From assembly GCA_014730235.1 (NCBI GenBank), contig WJIO01000438.1, positions 1 through 5,453 of the forward strand: a DNA stretch of 5,453 bases, written 5' to 3'. The stretch is from Candidatus Poribacteria bacterium. Lineage in GTDB: Bacteria; Poribacteria; DTPJ01; WJIO01. A model generated the notes under the pieces. The model did no database searches. It saw only the letters and a program-made list of their open reading frames with translations, and was not told where the DNA came from. The first letter of the stretch is position 1; each line of letters begins with the position of its first letter. Position numbers and translations under genes: made by a program. Below are positions 1 to 5,453 of the stretch, piece by piece.

Positions 1-489
1 GATCATATAGAGGAATTGGAAGAAGAAATCCAGGACAGTCAATCCAAGGATATTGTGACAAAGATAAGGAATCTTAAGCACGAATTGATTTTAATGAGAA
101 GCTCAATATGGCCTATTCGGGAAGTCATAAGCAGTTTGCACAGGGAAGAACCCAGGCTTATGTCCGATAATACTAAAATCTACCTCAGGGATGTACATGA
201 CCATACTATACAGATAGCTGATATTATCGAAAGCTATCGGGATATACTCTCGGAGATGTTTAACGTATACTTATCTGTGACTGCCAATAATACAAACGAG
301 GTAATGCGGATATTGACCATATTTGCTACCATATTCATACCTCTGACATTTGTAGCTGGTATATATGGTATGAATTTTGAATTCATGCCGGAACTTAGCT
401 GGAAACCCGCTTATTTTATTTTACTTGGCATAATGATAGTAATAACTCTGGTTATGTTGCGATATTTCAAAAAACGAGGTTGGCTGTAA
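1..489 (+). CDS. corA: CorA-family magnesium/cobalt transporter, C-terminal part (5' end outside window)
   Basis: Membrane channel of the CorA family, which lets Mg2+ (and Co2+ or Ni2+) into the cell as a homopentamer. The frame is open from base 1, so about 162 C-terminal residues are seen and the start lies upstream; the TTG at 16 is internal. The visible part begins with the long charged helical region (about residues 1-98), which in this family forms the stalk helix running into the membrane. It is followed by TM1 (about 104-122), the signature GMN triplet at residues 123-125 (bases 367-375), a short loop with an acidic residue (EFMPELSW), TM2 (about 136-153) and the usual short basic tail KKRGWL. 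GMN at the end of TM1 is diagnostic of the CorA superfamily. The next gene starts 18 bases after the stop. Family assignment is firm; ion preference cannot be read from this fragment. Confidence 0.93.
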   Translation, partial: DHIEELEEEIQDSQSKDIVTKIRNLKHELILMRSSIWPIREVISSLHREEPRLMSDNTKIYLRDVHDHTIQIADIIESYRDILSEMFNVYLSVTANNTNEVMRILTIFATIFIPLTFVAGIYGMNFEFMPELSWKPAYFILLGIMIVITLVMLRYFKKRGWL

Positions 490-507
490 CAATAGAAAGG
501 TTGACAT

Positions 508-1917
508 ATGAAAATAAAACTGAGCTTCTTTGGAGCTGCTCAGAATGTCACAGGTTCTAAGTATCTCCTGGAAGCTAATGGATCAAAGATACTGGTGGAC
601 TGTGGGTTATACCAGGAACATAATCTTAAGGACAGAAACTGGGATCCATTTCCTGTACCTCCCAATTCAATAGACGTTGTGCTTTTAACCCATGCTCATC
701 TTGACCACTGCGGTCTATTACCCAAGCTTGTCCGAGAGGGTTTTAAGGGCAAAATCTACTGCACAGAAGCCACTGCTGAAATTGCTGAAATTGTTCTCCT
801 TGATTCTGCCCACATACAGGAAGAGGACGCGGCATATAAAAAGAAAAGACATGAAAGGGAAGGTAGGAAAACCAAATATCCTGAAATTCCCCTTTACACC
901 ATAAAAGAAGCCAGATATACATTACCCCTTTTCACTCCTGTTGAATATGAAAAGACAATACAGGTTAAAGATAGTATAGAAGCAAGTTTTCACGAAGCCG
1001 GTCATATACTCGGTTCATCCAGTATAAAAGTCAGAATAAAAAATAATGGAGAAGAGCGAAACCTGATTTTTTCCGGGGATGTAGGACGCTGGGGAGTTCC
1101 CATACTACAGGATCCTGTAATTCATGAAAAAGCTGATTATATAATAGTTGAGTCAACCTATGGGGACAAAATTCATGGCCAAATAAGTGATATAAACAGC
1201 GAATTAACTGAAATCATAAACCTGACAAGAAAACGTCATGGAAATGTAGTTATTCCAAGCTTCACCATCGGCCGTACACAGGAACTACTCTATCACCTGA
1301 ATGAATTGTTAATTGAGGATAGAATTCCTCACTTAATTACTTTTATAGACAGTCCCATGGCTGTTAGAGTGACAAAAGTGTTTCAGAATCATCCCGAGTT
1401 GTTTGATAGAGAAATGAGCGATCTTGTGAGACAGGGGGATTCTCCTTTTAACTTCCGTAACCTTAAAATGATCACCAGCACCGGTGAATCAAAGTCCATA
1501 AACCATATCAAAGGAACTACTATTATTATTGCCGGATCGGGTATGTGTACCGGTGGTAGGATCAAGCATCACCTGGTGCATAACATATCCAGGCACGAAA
1601 GCACAGTTCTCTTTGTAGGCTACCAGGCTGTAGGCACTCTGGGAAGACAGATAGTTGACGGAGATCGTGAAGTAAGAATTCTCGGGCAGATGTATCCGGT
1701 TAAGGCTTTAGTCAAGCAGATTAGCGGCTTTTCTGCTCATGCTGACAAAAATGAGTTGTTAAAATGGCTTTCAGGGATAAAAGAAAAACCAAGGCATGTA
1801 TTTGTTACTCATGGTGAACCTGAAGCCGCCCGTTCCTTTGCCCGGTTGTTGAATGATCAAAAAGGCTGGAAAACTTCGGTACCAGCCTACAGGGATGAAG
1901 TAAACCTTGATTATTAG
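508..1917 (+). CDS. beta-CASP metallo-beta-lactamase-fold RNA-processing exonuclease/endonuclease (CPSF73-like, COG1236)
   Basis: Predicted zinc-dependent cytoplasmic ribonuclease of 469 residues, the usual length for bacterial members without KH domains. All family motifs are visible: D31 (VDCG, motif 1), HAHLDH at 62-67 (motif 2; H62, H64, D66, H67), H166 in AGHILGS (motif 3) and D191 in FSGDVG (motif 4). The beta-CASP motifs follow: E215 in VESTYGD (A), H411 in GFSAHAD (B) and H435 in VTHGEP (C). The beta-CASP insertion covers roughly 230-355 and the RNA-specificity (RMMBL) segment about 365-425. All expected metal ligands are present, so the enzyme should be active. The ATG at 508 has GAAAGG at 495-500, seven bases upstream. 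It differs from RNase J in architecture and is closer to the CPSF73/TTHA0252-like group. Its RNA substrate is unknown, and the neighbours do not reveal one. Confidence 0.93.
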   Translation: MKIKLSFFGAAQNVTGSKYLLEANGSKILVDCGLYQEHNLKDRNWDPFPVPPNSIDVVLLTHAHLDHCGLLPKLVREGFKGKIYCTEATAEIAEIVLLDSAHIQEEDAAYKKKRHEREGRKTKYPEIPLYTIKEARYTLPLFTPVEYEKTIQVKDSIEASFHEAGHILGSSSIKVRIKNNGEERNLIFSGDVGRWGVPILQDPVIHEKADYIIVESTYGDKIHGQISDINSELTEIINLTRKRHGNVVIPSFTIGRTQELLYHLNELLIEDRIPHLITFIDSPMAVRVTKVFQNHPELFDREMSDLVRQGDSPFNFRNLKMITSTGESKSINHIKGTTIIIAGSGMCTGGRIKHHLVHNISRHESTVLFVGYQAVGTLGRQIVDGDREVRILGQMYPVKALVKQISGFSAHADKNELLKWLSGIKEKPRHVFVTHGEPEAARSFARLLNDQKGWKTSVPAYRDEVNLDY

Positions 1918-1929
1918 CTTTTATACAAC

Positions 1930-1933
1930 GGAG
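1930..1933 (+). promoter_or_regulatory. distant Shine-Dalgarno for the GAF-phosphatase gene
   Basis: GGAG lies 13 bases before the ATG at 1947, further than the usual 5-10. No better site or start exists: the in-frame codon at 1938-1940 is TGA, and the nearby ATG at 1954 is in another frame. Initiation is therefore probably weak, or helped by coupling to the upstream gene that ends at 1917. Confidence 0.45.
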
Positions 1934-1946
1934 ACGTTGACAAGTT

Positions 1947-3227
1947 ATGCTTAATGATATACCAACCTCAAGGCGCGAAGAGAATTTACTGCATAGGATA
2001 AGAGAGCTTTCAACACTGTATGAAGTTAATAAAATATTGACTTCCACTCTGGATATGGACAGAGCCCTGGAGCTTATTGTCAAAACTACGGCCAAAAAGA
2101 TGAGGGTAAAAGCCTGTGGTTTACGTCTATTTGATAAAAACACAGGTGAAATGGTATTTAAAACAGCCCACGGCCTCAGTCAGGATTATATAAACAAGGG
2201 CAGTGTATTTGTCTGGAAGGGCCTTTATAAAGAGGTTATTATGGAGGGTAAGGTTGCTGTAGTTACTGATGTGGCCAAAGATAAAAGGTTTGAATATACT
2301 AAAAAAGCTGTTCAGGAAGGTATAAAATCCATGTTAAGCGTTGCCCTTCAAATCCGTAATGAGCCTATCGGGGCTTTATCAGTATATACAGATCGCTATT
2401 ATTTATTCTCCAGAGATCAAATCAGAATTTTCAAAGGCATAGCTAACGAAGCAGCCTCGGTGATTGAGAAAGCCATGTTGTATGAAGAGAGGATGGAAAA
2501 CCAGCGCATAGAGCAGGAATTATCAGCCGCGGCCAAAATACAGGCCAACTTAATGCCTCAGGAAACACCTCAGTTACCTCTATGTAAAATTGCCGCTAGA
2601 AATGTTCCATCCCGGACAATAGGTGGGGATTTTTATGATTTTATAATATTTGATCAACAACATTTAGGGCTTGTAATTGCCGATGTTGCTGGTAAAGGAA
2701 TTCCCGGAGCTATACTTATGGCGTCAACCAGAGCCAGTTTAAGGGCTTATGTGGAGGATCCACACAAAGTTAGCGAGGTAATCACAAGGCTTAATAACGT
2801 TATGTGCAGGGATACCAGACCGGAACAATTTGTAAGTCTATTCTACGGTATCCTTGACATACCAGAGAGAGTTTTTACCTATGTCAACGCCGGTCATAAC
2901 CCACCTATCTTACTGCGGGATAAACAGGAGACAAATCTGGACAAGGGTGGACCGATACTTGGTGTTTTGCCAGATGCTACTTATATGGAAGAAAGCATAC
3001 AATTGCTGACTCAGGATATTATTATATTTTATACCGATGGGATAACTGAGGCAGAAAGAGATGATGAGCAATTTGGCACTGAGAGACTTAAAGAATGTGT
3101 AATAAAAAATGCTACAAAAGCGGCTAACAAAATAGTAGAAAATATCTTAAATGAAGTCTCAGAGTTCAACGTCAATTCTCCCCAGGTGGATGATAGAACT
3201 ATTATTATACTCAAAGAAATACCCTGA
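1947..3227 (+). CDS. GAF-domain PP2C-type serine/threonine phosphatase (SpoIIE/RsbU-like)
   Basis: Signalling phosphatase of 426 residues, cytoplasmic, with no membrane segment. A GAF sensor domain spans about residues 20-178 and a helical coiled linker about 175-203 (ERMENQRIEQELSAAAKIQA, then NLMP). This linker is typical of RsbU-type enzymes, where it passes the sensor state to the catalytic core. The SpoIIE domain runs from about 210 to 426. Metal-binding aspartate motifs are all present: GGDFYDF (226-232, D228), IADVAGKG (244-251, D246), FYTDG (361-365, D364) and DDRT (415-418); NAGHNPP at 314-320 is also characteristic. Such phosphatases usually dephosphorylate an STAS-domain anti-sigma antagonist (RsbV/SpoIIAA type) and so release a sigma factor, but no such partner is encoded in this window. 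The GAF ligand cannot be predicted. The gene ends with tandem in-frame stops (TGA TAA). Confidence 0.93.
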   Translation: MLNDIPTSRREENLLHRIRELSTLYEVNKILTSTLDMDRALELIVKTTAKKMRVKACGLRLFDKNTGEMVFKTAHGLSQDYINKGSVFVWKGLYKEVIMEGKVAVVTDVAKDKRFEYTKKAVQEGIKSMLSVALQIRNEPIGALSVYTDRYYLFSRDQIRIFKGIANEAASVIEKAMLYEERMENQRIEQELSAAAKIQANLMPQETPQLPLCKIAARNVPSRTIGGDFYDFIIFDQQHLGLVIADVAGKGIPGAILMASTRASLRAYVEDPHKVSEVITRLNNVMCRDTRPEQFVSLFYGILDIPERVFTYVNAGHNPPILLRDKQETNLDKGGPILGVLPDATYMEESIQLLTQDIIIFYTDGITEAERDDEQFGTERLKECVIKNATKAANKIVENILNEVSEFNVNSPQVDDRTIIILKEIP

Positions 3228-3280
3228 TAAAAATGGTTCTTCGGGGTTGAGTGTGGTAAAGATAAGAAGCTTCTTTATGC

Positions 3281-3308
3281 TGTTATTCCTGCGAAAGCAA
3301 GAATGACA
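3281..3308. repeat. imperfect inverted repeat with GAAA loop, resembling a dispersed intergenic repeat
   Basis: The arms at 3281-3292 and 3297-3308 pair over 12 positions with one G-T wobble and one C-A mismatch, closed by GAAA, a GNRA-type tetraloop. The sequence (GTTATTCCTGC - GAAA - GCAAGAATGAC) is close to the GTCATTCCCGC-GAAA-GCGGGAAT-type hairpin that recurs in intergenic DNA of many bacterial genomes. Only one copy is in this window, so membership of a repeat family is an inference from resemblance. It has no T-tract and so does not look like an intrinsic terminator. Confidence 0.45.
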
Positions 3309-3485
3309 AGTTGAGAAAATTTTCAATTATAACCACAATTAACACCGAAGATTCAAATTAAATAAATGAATTTTACTGACCTCAAAAATAACTTCGTAAA
3401 TCCCCCAGGCTGAATTTCCACCTGTTCCCTTTTGGTTCTAGAATTCAATTTATCCTGCCTGTTTTTATTTCTTTTACTAAATATA

Positions 3486-3596
3486 TCTCATTTTTTCAGA
3501 AAATGAGACCGTTTTCCGGGACGATTTTCGACTAAAAGCATGATATTCAGCGTCCCGGATTATCTTCGTACTGAGACATAGTTCTGTCTCTGAAGA
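3486..3596 (+). promoter_or_regulatory. structured 5' leader of the diguanylate cyclase gene (three consecutive hairpins)
   Basis: Three inverted repeats lie almost end to end. Hairpin 1: nine perfect pairs, 3486-3494 with 3500-3508, five-base loop. Hairpin 2: nine perfect, mostly G-C pairs, 3515-3523 with 3551-3559, 27-base loop. Hairpin 3: 3573-3578 with 3585-3590, extended after a four-base bulge by 3563-3568 with 3591-3596 (one G-T wobble). Hairpin 3 touches the Shine-Dalgarno sequence AAAGGA (3596-3601) of the GGDEF gene. TGAGAC occurs in both the 3' arm of hairpin 1 and the 5' arm of hairpin 3, which allows alternative pairing. The position suggests a cis-acting RNA controlling cyclase translation, or protein-binding operators. 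It does not match the c-di-GMP (GEMM) consensus as I remember it. Function is inferred. Confidence 0.4.
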
Positions 3597-3605
3597 AAGG
3601 AAGCT

Positions 3606-4229
3606 ATGTGCAGCAAAGATAATTCGCTGAAATCCACCAGATCCTTAATAATAAGTCTACAGGAAGAGCTGGAGTTTCTACAGGAAAAAATGTATAACCT
3701 TCAGACTAAAAATAAAGAATTGGAAAAACTTTCTATTACCGATAGTCTGACAGGTCTTTATAATCAAAGGCATTTTCATAAAATGCTAATAGAGATTGTG
3801 CATAGATATAAATCTCTGAGAAAACCCTTGTATCTGTTATTCTTTGATGTAGATAACCTAAAATCCTATAACGACACATATGGTCATTCTGGTGGAGATG
3901 AAGTATTAATAAAAACTGCCGAATGTCTAATTATAAGCATGAAAAATATACATGGAACTGCGTATAGATGTGGTGGAGATGAATTTGCCGCCATTCTTCC
4001 GTCTGCAAGCAAAGAAGATACTATAGATATAGCTCGTAGTATCAGTAAAAACTTAAAGAAATCTAAATTCAAACAGGTTTCTTTAAGTTTTGGTATAGCA
4101 GGTTTCACACCCGATATGAGTTACGATACTCTCTTTAAACATGCAGATGATGCTATGTATATGGCAAAAAACGGTAGAACTATAGATTCAGATCCCTCAT
4201 CTTCATATAAAATTTACATTTATGATTGA
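3606..4229 (+). CDS. diguanylate cyclase, coiled coil + GGDEF domain
   Basis: Makes cyclic di-GMP from two GTP molecules; 207 residues, soluble, with no membrane or recognisable sensor domain. Residues about 13-42 form a heptad-like coiled coil (LQEELEFLQEKMYNLQ region), probably the dimerisation element the enzyme needs. The GGDEF domain follows: DSLTGLYNQR at 46-55, FDVDNLKSYNDTYGH at 80-94 (metal ligand D81, guanine-contact N89), GHSGGD at 93-98, RCGGDEF at 121-127 (active-site loop 123-127 intact), SLSFGIA at 159-165 and ADDAMYMAKNGR at 180-191. Where the inhibitory RxxD site would lie, five residues before GGDEF, the sequence is NIHG, so classical product inhibition is probably absent. 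The start at 3606 is supported by AAAGGA at 3596-3601, with rather short spacing. A structured leader precedes the gene, and a pilT-type gene follows 44 bases after it (38 if the earlier start is used), suggesting a role in pilus or surface behaviour. Confidence 0.93.
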   Translation: MCSKDNSLKSTRSLIISLQEELEFLQEKMYNLQTKNKELEKLSITDSLTGLYNQRHFHKMLIEIVHRYKSLRKPLYLLFFDVDNLKSYNDTYGHSGGDEVLIKTAECLIISMKNIHGTAYRCGGDEFAAILPSASKEDTIDIARSISKNLKKSKFKQVSLSFGIAGFTPDMSYDTLFKHADDAMYMAKNGRTIDSDPSSSYKIYIYD

Positions 4230-4258
4230 TATTATGTTTTCATTTATAGAACTAATGT

Positions 4259-4264
4259 AAGGAG
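4259..4264 (+). promoter_or_regulatory. ribosome binding site that decides the pilT start
   Basis: AAGGAG is a near-perfect Shine-Dalgarno sequence. It is only three bases before the ATG at 4268 but nine before the in-frame ATG at 4274. The second spacing is normal, so translation probably starts at 4274, and the protein then begins MVSIDDLL. Confidence 0.75.
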
Positions 4265-4273
4265 AACATGTTT

Positions 4274-5341
4274 ATGGTAAGTATTGACGATTTACTGCGT
4301 ACTATGGTGGAACAGGAAGCTTCTGACTTGCATATTAAAGCCGGAAGTCCTCCGGGAATTAGGGTTCATGGTGAGCTTTTACCTATAGAAGAAATACCAT
4401 CCCTTACACCTGATGATACGGAAAGACTTATCAACGCTCTAATGACAGACAAACAAAGAGCAACATTTGCTGAAGAAAAAGAGTTGGATTTTGCCTATGG
4501 TTATTCTGACCTTTACAGGTTCAGGGTTAATGTATTTATGCAGCGTCAATCTATGGGTGCAGTACTCAGGGCCATACCTGTTCATATTCTTACTATTGAA
4601 GATCTGAATTTACCCGATATATTCAAAGATTTAGCCATGAAACCAAGGGGATTAATTCTGGTTACCGGGCCTACTGGGTCAGGTAAATCTACAACCCTGG
4701 CAGCAATTATTGACTATATTAATAATAATAGAAGATGTCATATCATGACAATGGAAGACCCTATAGAATTTATTCACCGAGATAGCATGTCATATATAAA
4801 CCAGAGAGAAATTGGTGATGATACCAATTCCTTTGGCGAAGCCCTGGCCCATGTGCTTCGTCAGGACCCTGATGTAATTCTCGTAGGTGAAATGCGAAAT
4901 TATGAAACCATAGGTACGGCAATAACAGCCGCAGAAACCGGACACCTTGTGTTGGCCACATTACATACAAACAGCGCTGCTGAAACTGTTGACCGTATTA
5001 TTGACGTATTCCCACCACATCAGCAGGCACAGATAAGAACTCAGTTATCCATAACCCTTGAAGCTGTAATATGTCAGGCTCTTTTGCCTAGACGTGACGG
5101 CCAGGGGAGGGTAGCAGCCTTTGAAATAATGCTTTCTGTTCCGGCTGTAGGTAATCTTATACGTGAAGGAAAAACTCATCAGCTTATAAATATTATCCAG
5201 ACCAGTGGAAAGATGGGTATGGTAACTCGTGATCAATCCCTTGGTAGTCTATACGAAAGAGGGATTATTAATTTTGAGGATGCCATGTCATGCTCTACTA
5301 GTCCCGAAGAGCTTAAACGCCTAACCCGCAGAGCCAGTTAA
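4274..5341 (+). CDS. pilT: type IV pilus retraction ATPase PilT
   Basis: Hexameric cytoplasmic ATPase that powers pilus retraction (twitching, DNA uptake), 355 residues from the ATG at 4274 (357 from 4268), a normal PilT length. In the 355 numbering, the N-terminal PAS-like domain (about 1-105) starts with the PilT-typical IDDLL..MVE..ASDLHI..G.PP. Then come Walker A GPTGSGKST (132-140), the Asp box TMEDPIEF (159-166), Walker B VILVGE (202-207) with catalytic E206, and the His box TGHLVLATLHT (222-232; H224, H231). The C-terminal AIRNLIRE motif reads AVGNLIRE (291-298), so I-R is replaced by V-G. The absence of the long N-terminal extension of PilB/GspE argues against an assembly ATPase. PilU and other PilT paralogues remain possible. 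No other pilus gene is visible; the upstream neighbour is a c-di-GMP synthase, and the downstream gene overlaps the stop codon by one base. Confidence 0.94.
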   Translation: MVSIDDLLRTMVEQEASDLHIKAGSPPGIRVHGELLPIEEIPSLTPDDTERLINALMTDKQRATFAEEKELDFAYGYSDLYRFRVNVFMQRQSMGAVLRAIPVHILTIEDLNLPDIFKDLAMKPRGLILVTGPTGSGKSTTLAAIIDYINNNRRCHIMTMEDPIEFIHRDSMSYINQREIGDDTNSFGEALAHVLRQDPDVILVGEMRNYETIGTAITAAETGHLVLATLHTNSAAETVDRIIDVFPPHQQAQIRTQLSITLEAVICQALLPRRDGQGRVAAFEIMLSVPAVGNLIREGKTHQLINIIQTSGKMGMVTRDQSLGSLYERGIINFEDAMSCSTSPEELKRLTRRAS

Positions 5342-5453
5342 TGAGTGATATATTGGTAAACGGAAAAGAAAATATTCAACAAGTTAAATCTGATGCAGAC
5401 GATGAATTGAAGAAACTTCTGGATAAAGCCAGAAGATTGGACAGGGTTTCATC
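5341..5453 (+). CDS. unidentified protein, N-terminal 37 residues only (runs off window)
   Basis: An ATG at 5341 shares its A with the TAA stop of pilT (TAATG), the classic arrangement for translational coupling. The frame stays open to the window end, 37 codons plus two bases. The peptide begins MSDILVNGKENIQQ and continues hydrophilic and charged, with a probable helix (DDELKKLLDKARRLDR). It has no signal peptide, prepilin cleavage motif or membrane segment, so it is not obviously a pilin. There is no strong Shine-Dalgarno sequence before it, consistent with coupling to pilT. I do not recognise the family from so short a piece. Its position suggests a pilus-related or signalling function, but that is only contextual. 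Confidence 0.6.
   Translation, partial: MSDILVNGKENIQQVKSDADDELKKLLDKARRLDRVS

Larger units (their letters stand above)
3228..3605. other. 378-base intergenic region without a gene
   Basis: Both strands lack a believable coding frame here; the longest ATG-started frame I followed on the + strand (3366-3413) has 15 codons and no ribosome binding site. The stretch contains a 12-base perfect palindrome (3264-3275, centred on AAGCTT), the GAAA-loop inverted repeat at 3281-3308 and the three-hairpin leader at 3486-3596. I see no GC-rich hairpin followed by a T-run, so no classical rho-independent terminator for the upstream genes. I also found no convincing -35/-10 pair. The part from about 3310 to 3480 is AT-rich and otherwise featureless. 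Confidence 0.7.

Noticed and set aside
692-904. A 70-codon + strand frame inside the beta-CASP gene.
   Set aside because: It lies entirely within the nuclease reading frame region, in another frame, and has no recognisable features.
1805-2143. Minus-strand open frame of 112 codons spanning the end of the nuclease gene and the start of the phosphatase gene.
   Set aside because: It is the antisense shadow of two well-supported genes and has no recognisable domain of its own.
3221-3247. Possible terminator just after the phosphatase gene (ACCCTG paired with CGGGGT).
   Set aside because: Only six pairs with one wobble, a 15-base loop that overlaps the stop codon, and no T-run follows.
3264-3275. 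Perfect 12-base palindrome AAGAAGCTTCTT as an operator.
   Set aside because: A single short palindrome with no promoter nearby and no known regulator match; it can arise by chance in AT-rich DNA.
3311-3333. TTGAGA followed by TATAAC as a promoter.
   Set aside because: The spacer is only 11 bases, too short for a sigma-70/sigma-A promoter.
3366-3413. A 15-codon ATG-started frame in the intergenic region as a small protein or leader peptide.
   Set aside because: No ribosome binding site, no distinctive composition and no link to the downstream hairpins; such short frames are expected by chance.
3486-3508. Hairpin 1 read as a rho-independent terminator for the upstream genes.
   Set aside because: The stem is AT-rich and is followed by CCGTTTTCC rather than a T-tract; on the minus strand no clean T-run follows either.
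3885-3902. A second GGDE string in the cyclase (GHSGGDEVL) as a second active site.
   Set aside because: It is the normal conserved GHxxGDxxL segment of the GGDEF fold and matches GGDE by coincidence.

Overview
This is an AT-rich stretch with tightly packed genes, all on the + strand, and mostly strong purine-rich ribosome binding sites. It looks like chromosomal DNA of a low-GC bacterium. A clostridial-type Firmicute with type IV pili fits best, but that is an inference from style and gene content; no taxonomic marker gene is present. I see no transposase, phage gene, CRISPR array, tRNA or rRNA.

Left block (1-3227): three genes run head to tail with gaps of 18 and 29 bases and could share a transcript. 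They are the C-terminal part of a CorA-type Mg2+/Co2+ channel (cut by the window edge), a complete beta-CASP metallo-beta-lactamase-fold protein (a probable ribonuclease of the CPSF73-like/COG1236 group), and a complete GAF + PP2C-type (SpoIIE/RsbU-like) serine phosphatase. The phosphatase has no anti-sigma factor or anti-sigma antagonist partner beside it.

Middle (3228-3605): 378 bases without a gene. They hold a short imperfect inverted repeat with a GAAA loop (3281-3308), which resembles a dispersed repeat family, and then three consecutive hairpins (3486-3596) that end at the Shine-Dalgarno sequence of the next gene. This leader is the least explained part of the window. I do not recognise it as a known riboswitch.

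Right block (3606-5453): a small soluble diguanylate cyclase (coiled coil + GGDEF, with an intact active-site motif and no recognisable RxxD inhibitory site) is followed 44 bases later by a PilT-type retraction ATPase. The start of an unidentified gene then overlaps the pilT stop codon by one base. Having a c-di-GMP synthase next to the pilus retraction motor suggests control of twitching or surface behaviour, with the hairpin leader possibly setting cyclase expression.

Every complete gene belongs to a known family. I found no convincing new multi-gene system. The hairpin leader, the altered PilT C-terminal motif and the unidentified last gene are the points most worth checking.
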